From SHZI01 sp032122615 (GTDB lineage Bacteria; Pseudomonadota; Gammaproteobacteria; Steroidobacterales; GCA-2729495): a DNA stretch of 25,095 bases. The stretch lies in NCBI GenBank assembly GCA_032122615.1, contig JAQBGF010000071.1:1-25095 (forward strand), read 5' to 3'. The notes under the pieces were generated by a model that did not search any database, was not told the DNA's origin, and saw only the letters and a list, made by a program, of their open reading frames with translations. The number at the start of each line of letters is the position of its first letter. Position 1 is the first letter of the stretch. Below are positions 1 through 7,691 of this stretch, piece by piece. Both the position numbers and the translations under genes were made by a program.

Positions 1-9
1 AACCGCCGC

Positions 10-63
10 GTAGGAGCGCCTTCAGGCGCGACACCTGTAGATCGCGCCTGAAGGCGCTCCTAC
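10..63. repeat. Inverted pair of GTAG-headed REP-like palindromes
   Basis: Two perfect 22-bp inverted arms (10-31 and 42-63) flank a 10-bp spacer. Each arm begins with GTAG and contains its own small hairpin, GCGCC-TTCA-GGCGC. It is a sequence variant of the GTAGGAGCGG-type unit found four more times in the window: both sides of the hairpin have changed together, so pairing is kept. GTAG-headed REPs are known in Xanthomonadales and relatives and are associated with RAYT transposases; none is seen here. The TAG of the right arm is the stop codon of the CoA-transferase gene, and the pair probably also acts as its transcript-end hairpin. Confidence 0.85.
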
Positions 64-1262
64 AATGCAGCAATAACCTTGCGCGTCAGCAGGTCCGTTA
101 CCCGGGCGTCTGAATAGCCAACATCCCGCAGCAACTCCCGCGTGTGCTCGCCCGCCCGCGGAACATCACGATGAACACCAAATCGCTCGCCGTCCATTTC
201 GAGCGGCAGCGCCGGCAGGCGGGTCTTTTCACCAGTACGGGGACCGTCAGTCACCGTGAGCGGCAAAAGACCATTGCTCGCCGCCAGGTGCGGGTCGTCG
301 AAGAGTTCTTCGGGCCGCGCAATTGGTGCAAACGGCAGGCCGGTCTTTTCCAGTTTCGCCATCAACTCCAGCTTGGTGTACTTGCGGAATGTGGCCTTGA
401 TCACCGGCAACAATCGTTCCTTGTGCTTAACCCGGTCGTTGTTGCCATCCAGGGTGCGATCGGCCGCGAGCTCGTGCAAATCAAACGCCGTACAAAAATC
501 TTTCCACTGCTTGTCACTGACGACACCGACAAACACCTGCTGATCGTCGCCTGTCTCGAACACCTGGTAGATCGCCCACGCGGACACCCGCACCGGCATC
601 GGCGCGGCGGGTTTCCCGGTGACCGCGAACTGCGCCATATGCTGGCCGACGAGAAATACGGTGCTCTCGTACAGCGAGGCAACAACATTCTGACCCGCAC
701 CGGTAGCGTTCCGCTGGAACAGTGCCGCGATGATGCCGACAGCGCCAAACATGCCGCCCTGCACGTCGATGACCGAGGTCCCGGCCCGCAGCGGCTGACC
801 CGGCGGGCCGGTCATGTAGGCAAGGCCTCCCATCATCTGGGCCACCTCGTCCAGTGCCGTGCGGTTCTCGTAAGGGCCGCTGAGGAAACCCTTCTCGGAG
901 CAGTAAATGAGCCGCGGGTGGCGGGTCTTCAGAACCTCATAGCCAAATCCGAGGCGATCCATCGTGCCGGGCCGGAAGTTCTCAATGACGACGTCCGCAT
1001 CCTCGATGAGACGCAGCACGAGATCACGACCGTCGTCGGCCTTCAGGTCTACGCAAATGCTGCGCTTGTTGCGGTTGTACATCGGAAAGTAGCCGGCGCC
1101 GGACCCGGGCAGCCGGCGCGTGTTGTCCCCGCCGACCGGCTCGATCTTGATCACGTCCGCGCCCAGATCGGCAAGAATGAGACCCGCCGCGGGACCCATG
1201 ACCATGTGCGTGAACTCGATAACCCGCACCCCGGCGAGTGGCAATCCCTGTCGTCCTGTCAT
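60..1262 (-). CDS. CaiB/BaiF family (family III) CoA-transferase
   Basis: A 400-residue protein with the full family III CoA-transferase pattern, moving CoA between an acyl-CoA donor and a carboxylic acid. The N-terminal block LAGVRVIEFTHMVMGPAAG (residues 9-27), ADLGADVIKIEPVGGD (31-46), the NRNKRSICVDLK block (63-74) and VIENFRPGTMDRLGFGY (92-108) are typical. The expected catalytic aspartate is D138 in ALDEVAQMMGG. The start at MTGRQG was chosen because the family begins there; upstream in-frame codons extend into the intergenic region and do not look like protein. The gene is divergent from an HMG-CoA-lyase-like gene, which suggests joint work on one branched or dicarboxylic acid. One CaiB member, succinate-hydroxymethylglutarate CoA-transferase, would fit chemically, but the substrate cannot be read from sequence. 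Its stop TAG lies inside the flanking repeat. Confidence 0.93.
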   Translation of the reverse strand: MTGRQGLPLAGVRVIEFTHMVMGPAAGLILADLGADVIKIEPVGGDNTRRLPGSGAGYFPMYNRNKRSICVDLKADDGRDLVLRLIEDADVVIENFRPGTMDRLGFGYEVLKTRHPRLIYCSEKGFLSGPYENRTALDEVAQMMGGLAYMTGPPGQPLRAGTSVIDVQGGMFGAVGIIAALFQRNATGAGQNVVASLYESTVFLVGQHMAQFAVTGKPAAPMPVRVSAWAIYQVFETGDDQQVFVGVVSDKQWKDFCTAFDLHELAADRTLDGNNDRVKHKERLLPVIKATFRKYTKLELMAKLEKTGLPFAPIARPEELFDDPHLAASNGLLPLTVTDGPRTGEKTRLPALPLEMDGERFGVHRDVPRAGEHTRELLRDVGYSDARVTDLLTRKVIAAL

Positions 1263-1332
1263 TTTCCTTAGCCCTGATTCCAGTCGTGTTATGCGCGCCG
1301 GTGCGCTCAGTGGCGGTTGATTCGCGCTTGGA

Positions 1333-1361
1333 TTATCGCCCAGGGCGCCCCCATATAGAAT
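1333..1361 (+). promoter_or_regulatory. Candidate sigma-70 promoter for the lyase gene
   Basis: A -10-like TAGAAT (1356-1361) lies 17 bp downstream of a weak -35-like TTATCG (1333-1338). The predicted transcript would begin about 20 nt before the ATG at 1390. The -10 is good and the -35 matches only about half the consensus. No convincing promoter was seen for the divergent CoA-transferase gene in the same 127-nt gap. Confidence 0.3.
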
Positions 1362-1389
1362 AATGCCCATCTGACGACAGGATTCTTCC

Positions 1390-2355
1390 ATGGCTGGTGA
1401 TAGCAATATTGACGTACTCGTGAGCGAAGTTGGCCCCCGGGATGGCCTGCAGAGCATCAAATCCATCATGCCAACAGCGGCGAAGAAGGCCTGGATTGCG
1501 GCCGAGGCGGCGGCGGGCGTTCGCGAGATCGAAGTCTGCTCGTTCGTTCCTGCAAAGCTGCTCCCGCAGATGGCGGATGCCGCAGAAGTTGTCGCTTACG
1601 CGCGTACCATCCCCAATCTCACCGTGCTGGCGCTGGTCCCTAACTTCAAGGGGGCCGAAAATGCCATTGCAGCCGGCGCTCACAAGATCGCCATTCCCCT
1701 GTCAGCAAGCGAAACCCACAGCAAGGCCAACTTACGAAAGACCCACGCGCAGGTCCTGGATGATGTCCGGAGCATCGTCGCGCTGCTGCGCTCACTCCCC
1801 GCGGAAAAACGCCCGGGCTTCGAGGGCAACATTGCTACTGCCTTCGGCTGCACTCTGGAAGGCGCCGTGTCCGAGTCAAAGGTGATCGAACTTGCGGTGG
1901 CGTTGATGGAGGCCGGATGCGACGACATAGGCCTCTCCGACACCACCGGCTACGCCAATCCGGCGCAGTTGCGGCGACTGATTCGGCTCGTGCGCAAGGA
2001 AGTTGGCAAGGACACCCTGAGCAGTGTGCACCTTCACAACACACGCGGACTCGGACTCGCCAATGCCCTGGCGGCACTTGAGGAAGGGATCACCACGCTC
2101 GACAGCTCGCTGGGCGGTCTGGGCGGTTGTCCCTATGCCCCCGGCGCAAGCGGCAATATCGTTACTGAAGATCTCGTCTTCATGCTCGATGCCATGGGCC
2201 TGAGAACAGGCATCGATCTCGACAAACTGCTGAAAGTCCGCTCCATCCTCGCCGAAGCGCTGCCAACGGACGAGCTCTATGGCTTCACCCCGGATGCGGG
2301 TCTGCCGAAGGGCTATGGCGGCGGCGGCTGGGGCGCAGGCCCACGGGGAGGCTGA
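1390..2355 (+). CDS. Hydroxymethylglutaryl-CoA lyase-like enzyme
   Basis: A 321-residue TIM-barrel lyase of the HMGL-like family, which cleaves 3-hydroxy-3-methylglutaryl-CoA (or a related 3-hydroxyacyl-CoA) to acetyl-CoA and a keto acid or ketone. Hallmarks: EVGPRDGLQ (13-21, catalytic Arg and metal-binding Asp), CSFVPAKLLPQMAD (50-63), LSDTTGYA (182-189), the metal-binding HLHNTRG (214-220), and GGLGGCPYAPGASGN (242-256), where C247 corresponds to the active-site cysteine. The length is slightly above the usual ~300. The extra residues form a glycine-rich tail, GYGGGGWGAGPRGG, after the catalytic domain. A family C-terminal cysteine motif is not seen. HMG-CoA lyase (mvaB) is the likeliest function, but a relative acting on another hydroxyacyl-CoA is possible. 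The neighbouring divergent CoA-transferase supports a small acyl-CoA catabolic module. Confidence 0.88.
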   Translation: MAGDSNIDVLVSEVGPRDGLQSIKSIMPTAAKKAWIAAEAAAGVREIEVCSFVPAKLLPQMADAAEVVAYARTIPNLTVLALVPNFKGAENAIAAGAHKIAIPLSASETHSKANLRKTHAQVLDDVRSIVALLRSLPAEKRPGFEGNIATAFGCTLEGAVSESKVIELAVALMEAGCDDIGLSDTTGYANPAQLRRLIRLVRKEVGKDTLSSVHLHNTRGLGLANALAALEEGITTLDSSLGGLGGCPYAPGASGNIVTEDLVFMLDAMGLRTGIDLDKLLKVRSILAEALPTDELYGFTPDAGLPKGYGGGGWGAGPRGG

Positions 2356-2414
2356 TTCCCGGCCGAGGACAAAACATTTAGCCCTTGGTTCGACCTGCAC
2401 CCGGCAAATGGAAA

Positions 2415-2444
2415 GGCGGAGCCCGCGAGGGCCCCGCCTTTTTT
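2415..2444 (+). terminator. Rho-independent terminator after the HMG-CoA-lyase-like gene
   Basis: A 10-bp GC-rich stem (2415-2424 with 2429-2438, one G-U pair) has a GCGA tetraloop and is followed by six T residues (2439-2444). It lies 60 nt after the lyase stop. On the opposite strand only a short U tract would follow, so it is a poor terminator for the porin gene reading toward it. Confidence 0.9.
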
Positions 2445-2475
2445 GTGTGACCGGACTGAACGCACTCTCGTCGCG

Positions 2476-3801
2476 CTAGTACTTGAAGTTCAGATCCAGC
2501 TGCAACGTGTCGACACTGACTTCGTCGCCATTGTTGATGGTAGCGATGTTGTCCGTGTTGCGATCGACCAGAAAGTAAGTTGCCGAGACATTGGTCTTGT
2601 CCGACAGGGCATAGGTACCCGAGAAGACACTACCGGCGCCGTTGGTGCCACCCCCGCCGAAGTCCGAATTCGTCAGCAGGCCGAGGGTCGCATTCGATTC
2701 AAGATCTTCGTAGTAGTAACTGACCTGCCAGGTGCCCTTGGTCTTCGCGCTGCCGAACTGCGCTCCAACCATGTAGCCCTGTTCGTCGTCGTCGGCCGCG
2801 CTGTTGTTGATGTAATCCGCAAAGATCGTTACCGGCAGATCCGCAATCTTGAAGCCGGCCTGGGCAAACAGGTCATACACCTCGAAGTCGGTGGCGTACA
2901 CGAGCGACCCGGGGACCCCCGTAGCCTGATTACCCTGGCAGAGCTGGTCTGCCGTTGGCACGTCCGATGACTGGTTGTAATAACAGGCCTTGCCCTTTGC
3001 ATTGATGTTCGTATAACCAACGCCACCGGTCAGCGCTACAGGGCCGAATACTGACTTGGCACCGGCCTGCAGAATGTAGGCAAATTCCGAGTTGCCCTTA
3101 TTGCTGTCACTTTCCAGGTAGGTACCGAGACCCTGGGCGAAGAATGTGCCGTTGCTCCAGGTGATATCAGAACCTTCAGGCCGCCAGTCACTGTCCCATT
3201 GCAGCTGACTGCCGCCTACCGTCTGGAAGGTATTCTTGACTTTTCCGCCACGAATGGACGTATCTGCCAGTCCCTTCCAGTCGAAATACGCCAGGTCGAG
3301 ATTAATGCCCTTCGAGGAGCCGGCATTGCCCAAGGTCTGATTGGTTGAGATCGGGTCATCGCTGCCGGTCGCCAGGCCAAAGCCAACGGACAGCTCCGGC
3401 GAGACGGTGGCGACGAGTGCCGGTCGTGCCCTGATGCGATTGCGGTTGCGCGAGTCGTTGACCGGGCTACCCACGTCGTCGTTCTGGTATCGGTAGCGGA
3501 AATCACCTTCGATACGAATGCGATCCGCCCAGGACATCTTCTCCAGCCTGGTGGTATTTGCGGCGACCTGTTCCGACAGCGCCCTGTTGTCAGTGCCAGC
3601 AGCGACGGCCGTAGCAGGCGCCACCGCCTTCTGTTGCTCGGCTTTCTCCAGCTCCGCAATCCTCTTGTCCTGGGCTTCGATGCGCTCAAGCAGCTGCGCA
3701 ACCTGCTCGTCGGTCACTGCAGCCAGGGCTGCCGGCGCGTTGACCGCAGACCCGATTACCATGCCCAGTGACAACGCATACACCGCACGTTTCATCGCCA
3801 T
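2476..3801 (-). CDS. Putative outer-membrane porin, probably serving phosphate uptake
   Basis: A 441-residue outer-membrane beta-barrel protein. A Sec signal peptide (MKRAVYALSLGMVIGSAV...ALA, cleavage near residue 28) is followed by a short coiled coil (about residues 33-60, LLERIEAQDKRIAELEKAEQQ region), an Ala-rich linker, and a barrel rich in alternating aromatic and polar strands (IRIEGDFRYRYQND, AYFDWKGL, WQVSYYYEDLE). The chain ends in LQLDLNFKY, an aromatic C-terminus recognised by the BAM machinery. It resembles the general putative porin family more than OprP/OprO. Purine-rich AGAGGAAG lies just upstream of the ATG; a second ATG two codons later is possible. It follows pstB by 176 nt on the same strand, so a role in passing phosphate or phosphate esters is inferred from position only. 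No clear Pho box was found in front of it. Confidence 0.85.
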   Translation of the reverse strand: MAMKRAVYALSLGMVIGSAVNAPAALAAVTDEQVAQLLERIEAQDKRIAELEKAEQQKAVAPATAVAAGTDNRALSEQVAANTTRLEKMSWADRIRIEGDFRYRYQNDDVGSPVNDSRNRNRIRARPALVATVSPELSVGFGLATGSDDPISTNQTLGNAGSSKGINLDLAYFDWKGLADTSIRGGKVKNTFQTVGGSQLQWDSDWRPEGSDITWSNGTFFAQGLGTYLESDSNKGNSEFAYILQAGAKSVFGPVALTGGVGYTNINAKGKACYYNQSSDVPTADQLCQGNQATGVPGSLVYATDFEVYDLFAQAGFKIADLPVTIFADYINNSAADDDEQGYMVGAQFGSAKTKGTWQVSYYYEDLESNATLGLLTNSDFGGGGTNGAGSVFSGTYALSDKTNVSATYFLVDRNTDNIATINNGDEVSVDTLQLDLNFKY

Positions 3802-3939
3802 TACGTCTTCCTCTCTGATCGGTTTGCAGGTGCCGCGAATCGGTCGATTCGGCTTGCCTGACGAGGAAGAGTTTGCTTCGTTTGTGTTACGGAATTATGA
3901 AATTGCCGCCAACTGAAACAGCTTGCGGGGATCGTTGCA

Positions 3940-3954
3940 GCCGCCTCAGGCGGC
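3940..3954 (-). other. Small GC hairpin between pstB and the porin gene
   Basis: GCCGCC-TCA-GGCGGC forms a perfect 6-bp stem with a 3-nt loop 24 nt after the pstB stop. No U tract follows on the minus strand, so it is not a standard terminator. It may protect the 3' end of the pst message. The rest of the 176-nt gap shows no gene; a CATAAT-like -10 at 3899-3894 could start the porin transcript. Confidence 0.4.
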
Positions 3955-3977
3955 CAGAACCGGGGAATGACGTTGAT

Positions 3978-4880
3978 CTAGCCGAAACGGCCGGTCACGT
4001 AGTCTTCCGTAAGCTTGTGGGACGGGTTGGTGAAGATCTTGTCGGTCGGCCCGACCTCGACGAGGCGGCCCAGGTGGAAATACGCCGTGCGATTGGAAAC
4101 CCGGGCAGCCTGCTGCATCGAGTGGGTAACAATCGCGATGGCATACTTCTGCGACAACTCGTCGATGAGGTCCTCGATGCGAGCCGTCGCAATCGGATCC
4201 AGAGCTGAGCACGGCTCGTCCATCAGGATGACTTCAGGATTCACGGCAATGGTGCGCGCGATGCACAGCCGTTGCTGCTGGCCTCCGGACAAGCTGGTTC
4301 CGGCCTCCTCAAGCCGGTCTTTCACTTCGTCGACAAGACCAGCGCGCTCGAGGCTGCCGTAAACGATGTCATCCAGCTCTGCCCGGTTACGGGCCAGGCC
4401 GTGAATCCGCGCACCGTAGGCAACGTTCTCGTAGATGGACTTCGGAAAGGGATTCGGCTTCTGGAAGACCATCCCGACGCGTGCACGAAGCATCACGACG
4501 TCCATGTCCCGGGCGTAAATATCTTGCCCATCGAGCCGGAAATCGCCGGTTACCCTGGCAGATTCTATGGTGTCGTTCATTCGGTTGAGACACCGGATGA
4601 AGGTCGACTTGCCGCACCCCGACGGGCCGATCAGGGCAATAACCTCATTGCGGCCAACATCAAGACTGATATTCCGGAGCGCCTGCTTGTCACCGTAATG
4701 AACATTACCCCCACGGACGCAAATGACCGCGTCGCGGGCCGTGACATCACCCACCGTCTCAGGCGCAATCCGATCGGTCTCGCTTGCATCGGCAATGACC
4801 ATAGCGGTGGCGGATTTCTCGGTGGCAGTGACGGGTTCCCGCATGGCGACGTAACCTCGTTCCTTTTCCATCAGCAGCAT
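3978..4880 (-). CDS. pstB: Phosphate ABC transporter ATP-binding protein PstB
   Basis: The ATPase subunit of the high-affinity phosphate importer. All ABC motifs are present: Walker A GPSGCGKST (85-93), the Q-loop glutamine in VFQKPNPFPKSIYENVAYG (Q140), signature LSGGQQQR (197-204), Walker B with D-loop ILMDEPCSALD (218-228), and the switch histidine in VTHSMQQAARVS (H253). KPNPFPKSIYENVAYG is typical of PstB rather than of other ABC ATPases. The chain is 300 residues, with about 50 residues before the first conserved strand; the usual length is 250-270. An internal ATG at 4844 (MREPVT) follows a GAGG and would remove 12 residues, so the exact start is uncertain. It lies 25 nt after pstA and is surely cotranscribed. 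Confidence 0.97.
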   Translation of the reverse strand: MLLMEKERGYVAMREPVTATEKSATAMVIADASETDRIAPETVGDVTARDAVICVRGGNVHYGDKQALRNISLDVGRNEVIALIGPSGCGKSTFIRCLNRMNDTIESARVTGDFRLDGQDIYARDMDVVMLRARVGMVFQKPNPFPKSIYENVAYGARIHGLARNRAELDDIVYGSLERAGLVDEVKDRLEEAGTSLSGGQQQRLCIARTIAVNPEVILMDEPCSALDPIATARIEDLIDELSQKYAIAIVTHSMQQAARVSNRTAYFHLGRLVEVGPTDKIFTNPSHKLTEDYVTGRFG

Positions 4881-4905
4881 TATCGACGGTTTCCCATGCT
4901 AACTG

Positions 4906-6204
4906 CTACCAGCGGTGCTCGAAACGATTTCGTAGCCACACGGCGGCGGCATTCATCACAAGCAGAAAAGCCAGTAGCACCATGATGGCCGCAGACGTCA
5001 GTTCCACGAAGGCCCGCTCAGGGCTGTCCGCCCACAAGTAAATCTGGACTGGCAGCGCTGTGGACGGGCTCATGGGCCCACCCGGCACTTCAACGATGAA
5101 GGCCACCATTCCGATCATCAGGAGCGGTGCAGATTCGCCCAGGGCACGGGCCATGCCAATGATGGCGCCCGTTAGCATACCTGGAAGGGCAAGTGGCAGA
5201 ACGTGGTGAAAAACCATCTGCATCGTCGATGCACCGACACCCAGGGCAGCCTCACGCACTGAGGGCGGAACCGACTTGATGGCAGCGCGCGACGCGATGA
5301 TGATCACCGGCAACGTCATCAGTGAAAGCACCAGGCCGCCGACCAGCGGCGCCGAACGCGGGAGGCCGAAGAAATTGATGAACACCGCCAGCCCCAGCAG
5401 ACCGAAAACAATGGACGGCACCGCGGCGAGGTTGTTGATATTTACCTCGATGACATCAACCAGCCAGCTGCGCGGAGCAAACTCCTCCAGGTAGATTGCG
5501 GCGGCAACACCGAGCGGAAAAGACAGCAAAAGGGTAACCAGCAACATAAAGAACGAACCCTTCGTCGCCCCCCAGATCCCAGCCAGTTCGGGCTCGCGGG
5601 AATCGCCCGCCGTAAAGAACGTTGTATTAAAGCGCTGCGCCAGCCTGCCCGATTTTTCCAGTTGATCGATCCACGCGAGCTGCTGGTCACTGAGCCTCCG
5701 CGCATAGCCCTCGCCCGACGGGTCGCCCCCGTCGCGGCCTTTCACGAGAATATTCACCTCGTCATCGGCCGGCAACCAGAGCTCCCGCGTCTGCCCGAGA
5801 ATGCCCGGATCGGCCACGGCCATTGCCTGCAGCTTGAACGCACCCCCGGAACTGATCAGCGCATTCAGTTCACGGCGGGACACGCGGTCCTCAACACCTG
5901 GAAACAACTTCCCCAGTGAGGTCTTGACAAGCACGGGGTAGTTGGCTGCGGCCAGGACATCCGGGTCCCGCGTGCCATCCGGGTCGATAACGGCGGGATC
6001 AAACTGGATTTCAAGCCGTACGAAACTTTGTTGAAAAGCCCCGTAGCCATTGGCAATAATGGTCGTGAAGAGCACGAGCAGAAAACTCACCCCTATGAGC
6101 ACCGACATCAGGCCGTAGAAGCGGAATAGCTTCTCGGTGCGGTAGCGACGGCGGAGACTGGCAACTACCCGGCGTCGCGTCTCTTCTGCAGTGAGTATGG
6201 TCAT
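4906..6204 (-). CDS. pstA: Phosphate ABC transporter permease PstA (long form)
   Basis: An inner-membrane permease of the phosphate importer, 432 residues. TM1 is at about 29-52. A long non-membrane segment follows (about 55-215), and then the five-helix permease core (from about 217) with the EAA-type loop REAALGVGASTMQMVFHHVLPLALPG (317-342), which contacts PstB. The N-terminal extension matches the DUF3333-bearing PstA type of many proteobacteria; E. coli PstA lacks it and is near 300 residues. The start ATG shares one base with the pstC stop (TGATG), so the two are translationally coupled. Confidence 0.96.
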   Translation of the reverse strand: MTILTAEETRRRVVASLRRRYRTEKLFRFYGLMSVLIGVSFLLVLFTTIIANGYGAFQQSFVRLEIQFDPAVIDPDGTRDPDVLAAANYPVLVKTSLGKLFPGVEDRVSRRELNALISSGGAFKLQAMAVADPGILGQTRELWLPADDEVNILVKGRDGGDPSGEGYARRLSDQQLAWIDQLEKSGRLAQRFNTTFFTAGDSREPELAGIWGATKGSFFMLLVTLLLSFPLGVAAAIYLEEFAPRSWLVDVIEVNINNLAAVPSIVFGLLGLAVFINFFGLPRSAPLVGGLVLSLMTLPVIIIASRAAIKSVPPSVREAALGVGASTMQMVFHHVLPLALPGMLTGAIIGMARALGESAPLLMIGMVAFIVEVPGGPMSPSTALPVQIYLWADSPERAFVELTSAAIMVLLAFLLVMNAAAVWLRNRFEHRW

Positions 6205-7601
6205 CAGTCGTATTGCTCCCGGTAACGACGGACAACCTGGAGGGCGATAATATTCAGAATCAGGGTGACAACGAACAAGACGAGACCGAGAGCAAATGCC
6301 GCCAGGGTTTTCGGACTGTCGAATTCCTGATCACCGACAAGCAACGTGACAATTTGCACGGTTACCGTTGTGACCGACTCCAGGGGATTGGCCGTCAGAT
6401 TGGCGGACAAGCCAGCCGCCATGACAACAATCATTGTCTCGCCGATGGCGCGCGATGCTGCCAGCAGCACACCGCCGACGATGCCCGGAAGTGCGGCGCG
6501 AAGAACGACCCGCTTGATCGTCTCCGATTTCGTGGCACCGAGCGCGTAGGATCCATCGCGCATGGCGCTCGGAACGGCATTAATCACGTCATCCGAGAGC
6601 GACGATACGAAAGGGATAATCATGATCCCCATGACGAGACCCGCACCCAAAGCACTTTCCGAGGCCACATCCAGCCCGGCGCTGGCACCCAGATCGCGAA
6701 TCACTGGCGCAACGGTCAACGCAGCAAAGTAGCCGTAAACAACGGTCGGAATTCCGGCAAGAACCTCCAGTACTGGCTTGACCACCCGTCGCACTGACCG
6801 CAACGCATATTCGGACAGGTAAATTGCGATCATCAGGCCAATCGGCACCGCAACGAAGAGCGCAATTCCCGATATCAGAAGTGTGCCGGCGAACAGCGGC
6901 ATGGCCCCGAAGGCGCCGGAAGAACCAACCTGATCAGCCCGAATTGCCGTCTGCGGACTCCAGGTGAGCCCAAAAAGGAAGTCGCTGAACGGAACCTGCC
7001 GGAAGAACCGGATCGCTTCAAAAGTGACCGACAGCAAAATCCCGAGCGTCGTCAGAATCGCGACCATCGACGCGGCAACCAAGGCCATCTTGATGGCCCG
7101 CTCGACATGATTTCTCGCACGAAACTGTGGACGGAGCCGCGTCCATGCCACTGCAAAACCGACAAACGATACGGCGATAATCAGGCCGGACAGCAGCCTT
7201 TGTGAAGCTCCACGGAGATCCCTGTACAGATCTGCAGCGACGACGACCTCGGCTTGCCGGCTCTCGTCCACCATCTGCCCTGCCGCAAGATTGCGGATGT
7301 CGTTCAGCGTGAGACTGAGCTGCGCATCCGACTGACTGCGAAGAACCTCGGGCAGGGAATCAACAACACGGCCGGCGATAATCGTGTCGCTCAACGCCAG
7401 CCAGGCGAGCAGCAGAACGACGCCAGGCAAAATACACCACATCGACGCGTAGTACCCGTAGTACTTCGGCAGTGAGTGCAGCCGCTGCGCGGCTCCACCC
7501 GCCGCCGGCGAATTCGCCACGGCCAGAGCTCTCCGCCTGCCCAGATAGAAGGCCGCGAGTGTCATTGCGGTCAAAATCAACGCAAGTGTGGTGAGACGCA
7601 T
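6204..7601 (-). CDS. pstC: Phosphate ABC transporter permease PstC (long form)
   Basis: The second permease subunit, 465 residues. The extended N-terminal half has TM segments at about 4-20, 52-72 and 135-153 and a non-membrane stretch of about 75-133. The permease core follows from about 235, with the EAA loop SAMRDGSYALGATKSETIKRVVLRAALPGIVGG (345-377) and typical LAGIPTVVYGYFA (281-293) and RAIGETM (384-390). E. coli PstC is near 320 residues, so this is the long type that pairs with long PstA, as here. AAGAG lies just ahead of the ATG. It is coupled to pstA by a one-base overlap and separated from pstS by 90 nt that hold a perfect palindrome. Confidence 0.95.
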   Translation of the reverse strand: MRLTTLALILTAMTLAAFYLGRRRALAVANSPAAGGAAQRLHSLPKYYGYYASMWCILPGVVLLLAWLALSDTIIAGRVVDSLPEVLRSQSDAQLSLTLNDIRNLAAGQMVDESRQAEVVVAADLYRDLRGASQRLLSGLIIAVSFVGFAVAWTRLRPQFRARNHVERAIKMALVAASMVAILTTLGILLSVTFEAIRFFRQVPFSDFLFGLTWSPQTAIRADQVGSSGAFGAMPLFAGTLLISGIALFVAVPIGLMIAIYLSEYALRSVRRVVKPVLEVLAGIPTVVYGYFAALTVAPVIRDLGASAGLDVASESALGAGLVMGIMIIPFVSSLSDDVINAVPSAMRDGSYALGATKSETIKRVVLRAALPGIVGGVLLAASRAIGETMIVVMAAGLSANLTANPLESVTTVTVQIVTLLVGDQEFDSPKTLAAFALGLVLFVVTLILNIIALQVVRRYREQYD

Positions 7602-7637
7602 CGATCTCTTGTCATTCTGGGCTTGTCAAACTGAAAC

Positions 7638-7665
7638 GCGGTGGCCCGCCATGGCGGGCCACCGC
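7638..7665. other. Perfect 28-bp palindrome between pstS and pstC
   Basis: The sequence reads identically on both strands from 7638 to 7665 (GCGGTGGCCCGCC on the left, centred on CATG). In RNA it would form a strong 12-bp stem with a small CAUG loop. No U tract follows on the minus strand, so it is unlikely to stop transcription fully. Such intercistronic hairpins after periplasmic binding-protein genes are known to stabilise the upstream message, which would make PstS more abundant than its permease. Confidence 0.75.
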
Positions 7666-7691
7666 TCCATCATCCACTAATCGACGCCCGG

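Noticed and set aside
144..1271. 375-codon plus-strand frame opposite the CoA-transferase
   Set aside because: The minus strand has the full family III motif set. The plus frame is Arg/His/Gly-rich without motifs.
3905..3922. Pho box in front of the porin
   Set aside because: Read on the minus strand, CTGTTTC fits half a site, but the second half (GGCGGCA) does not match.
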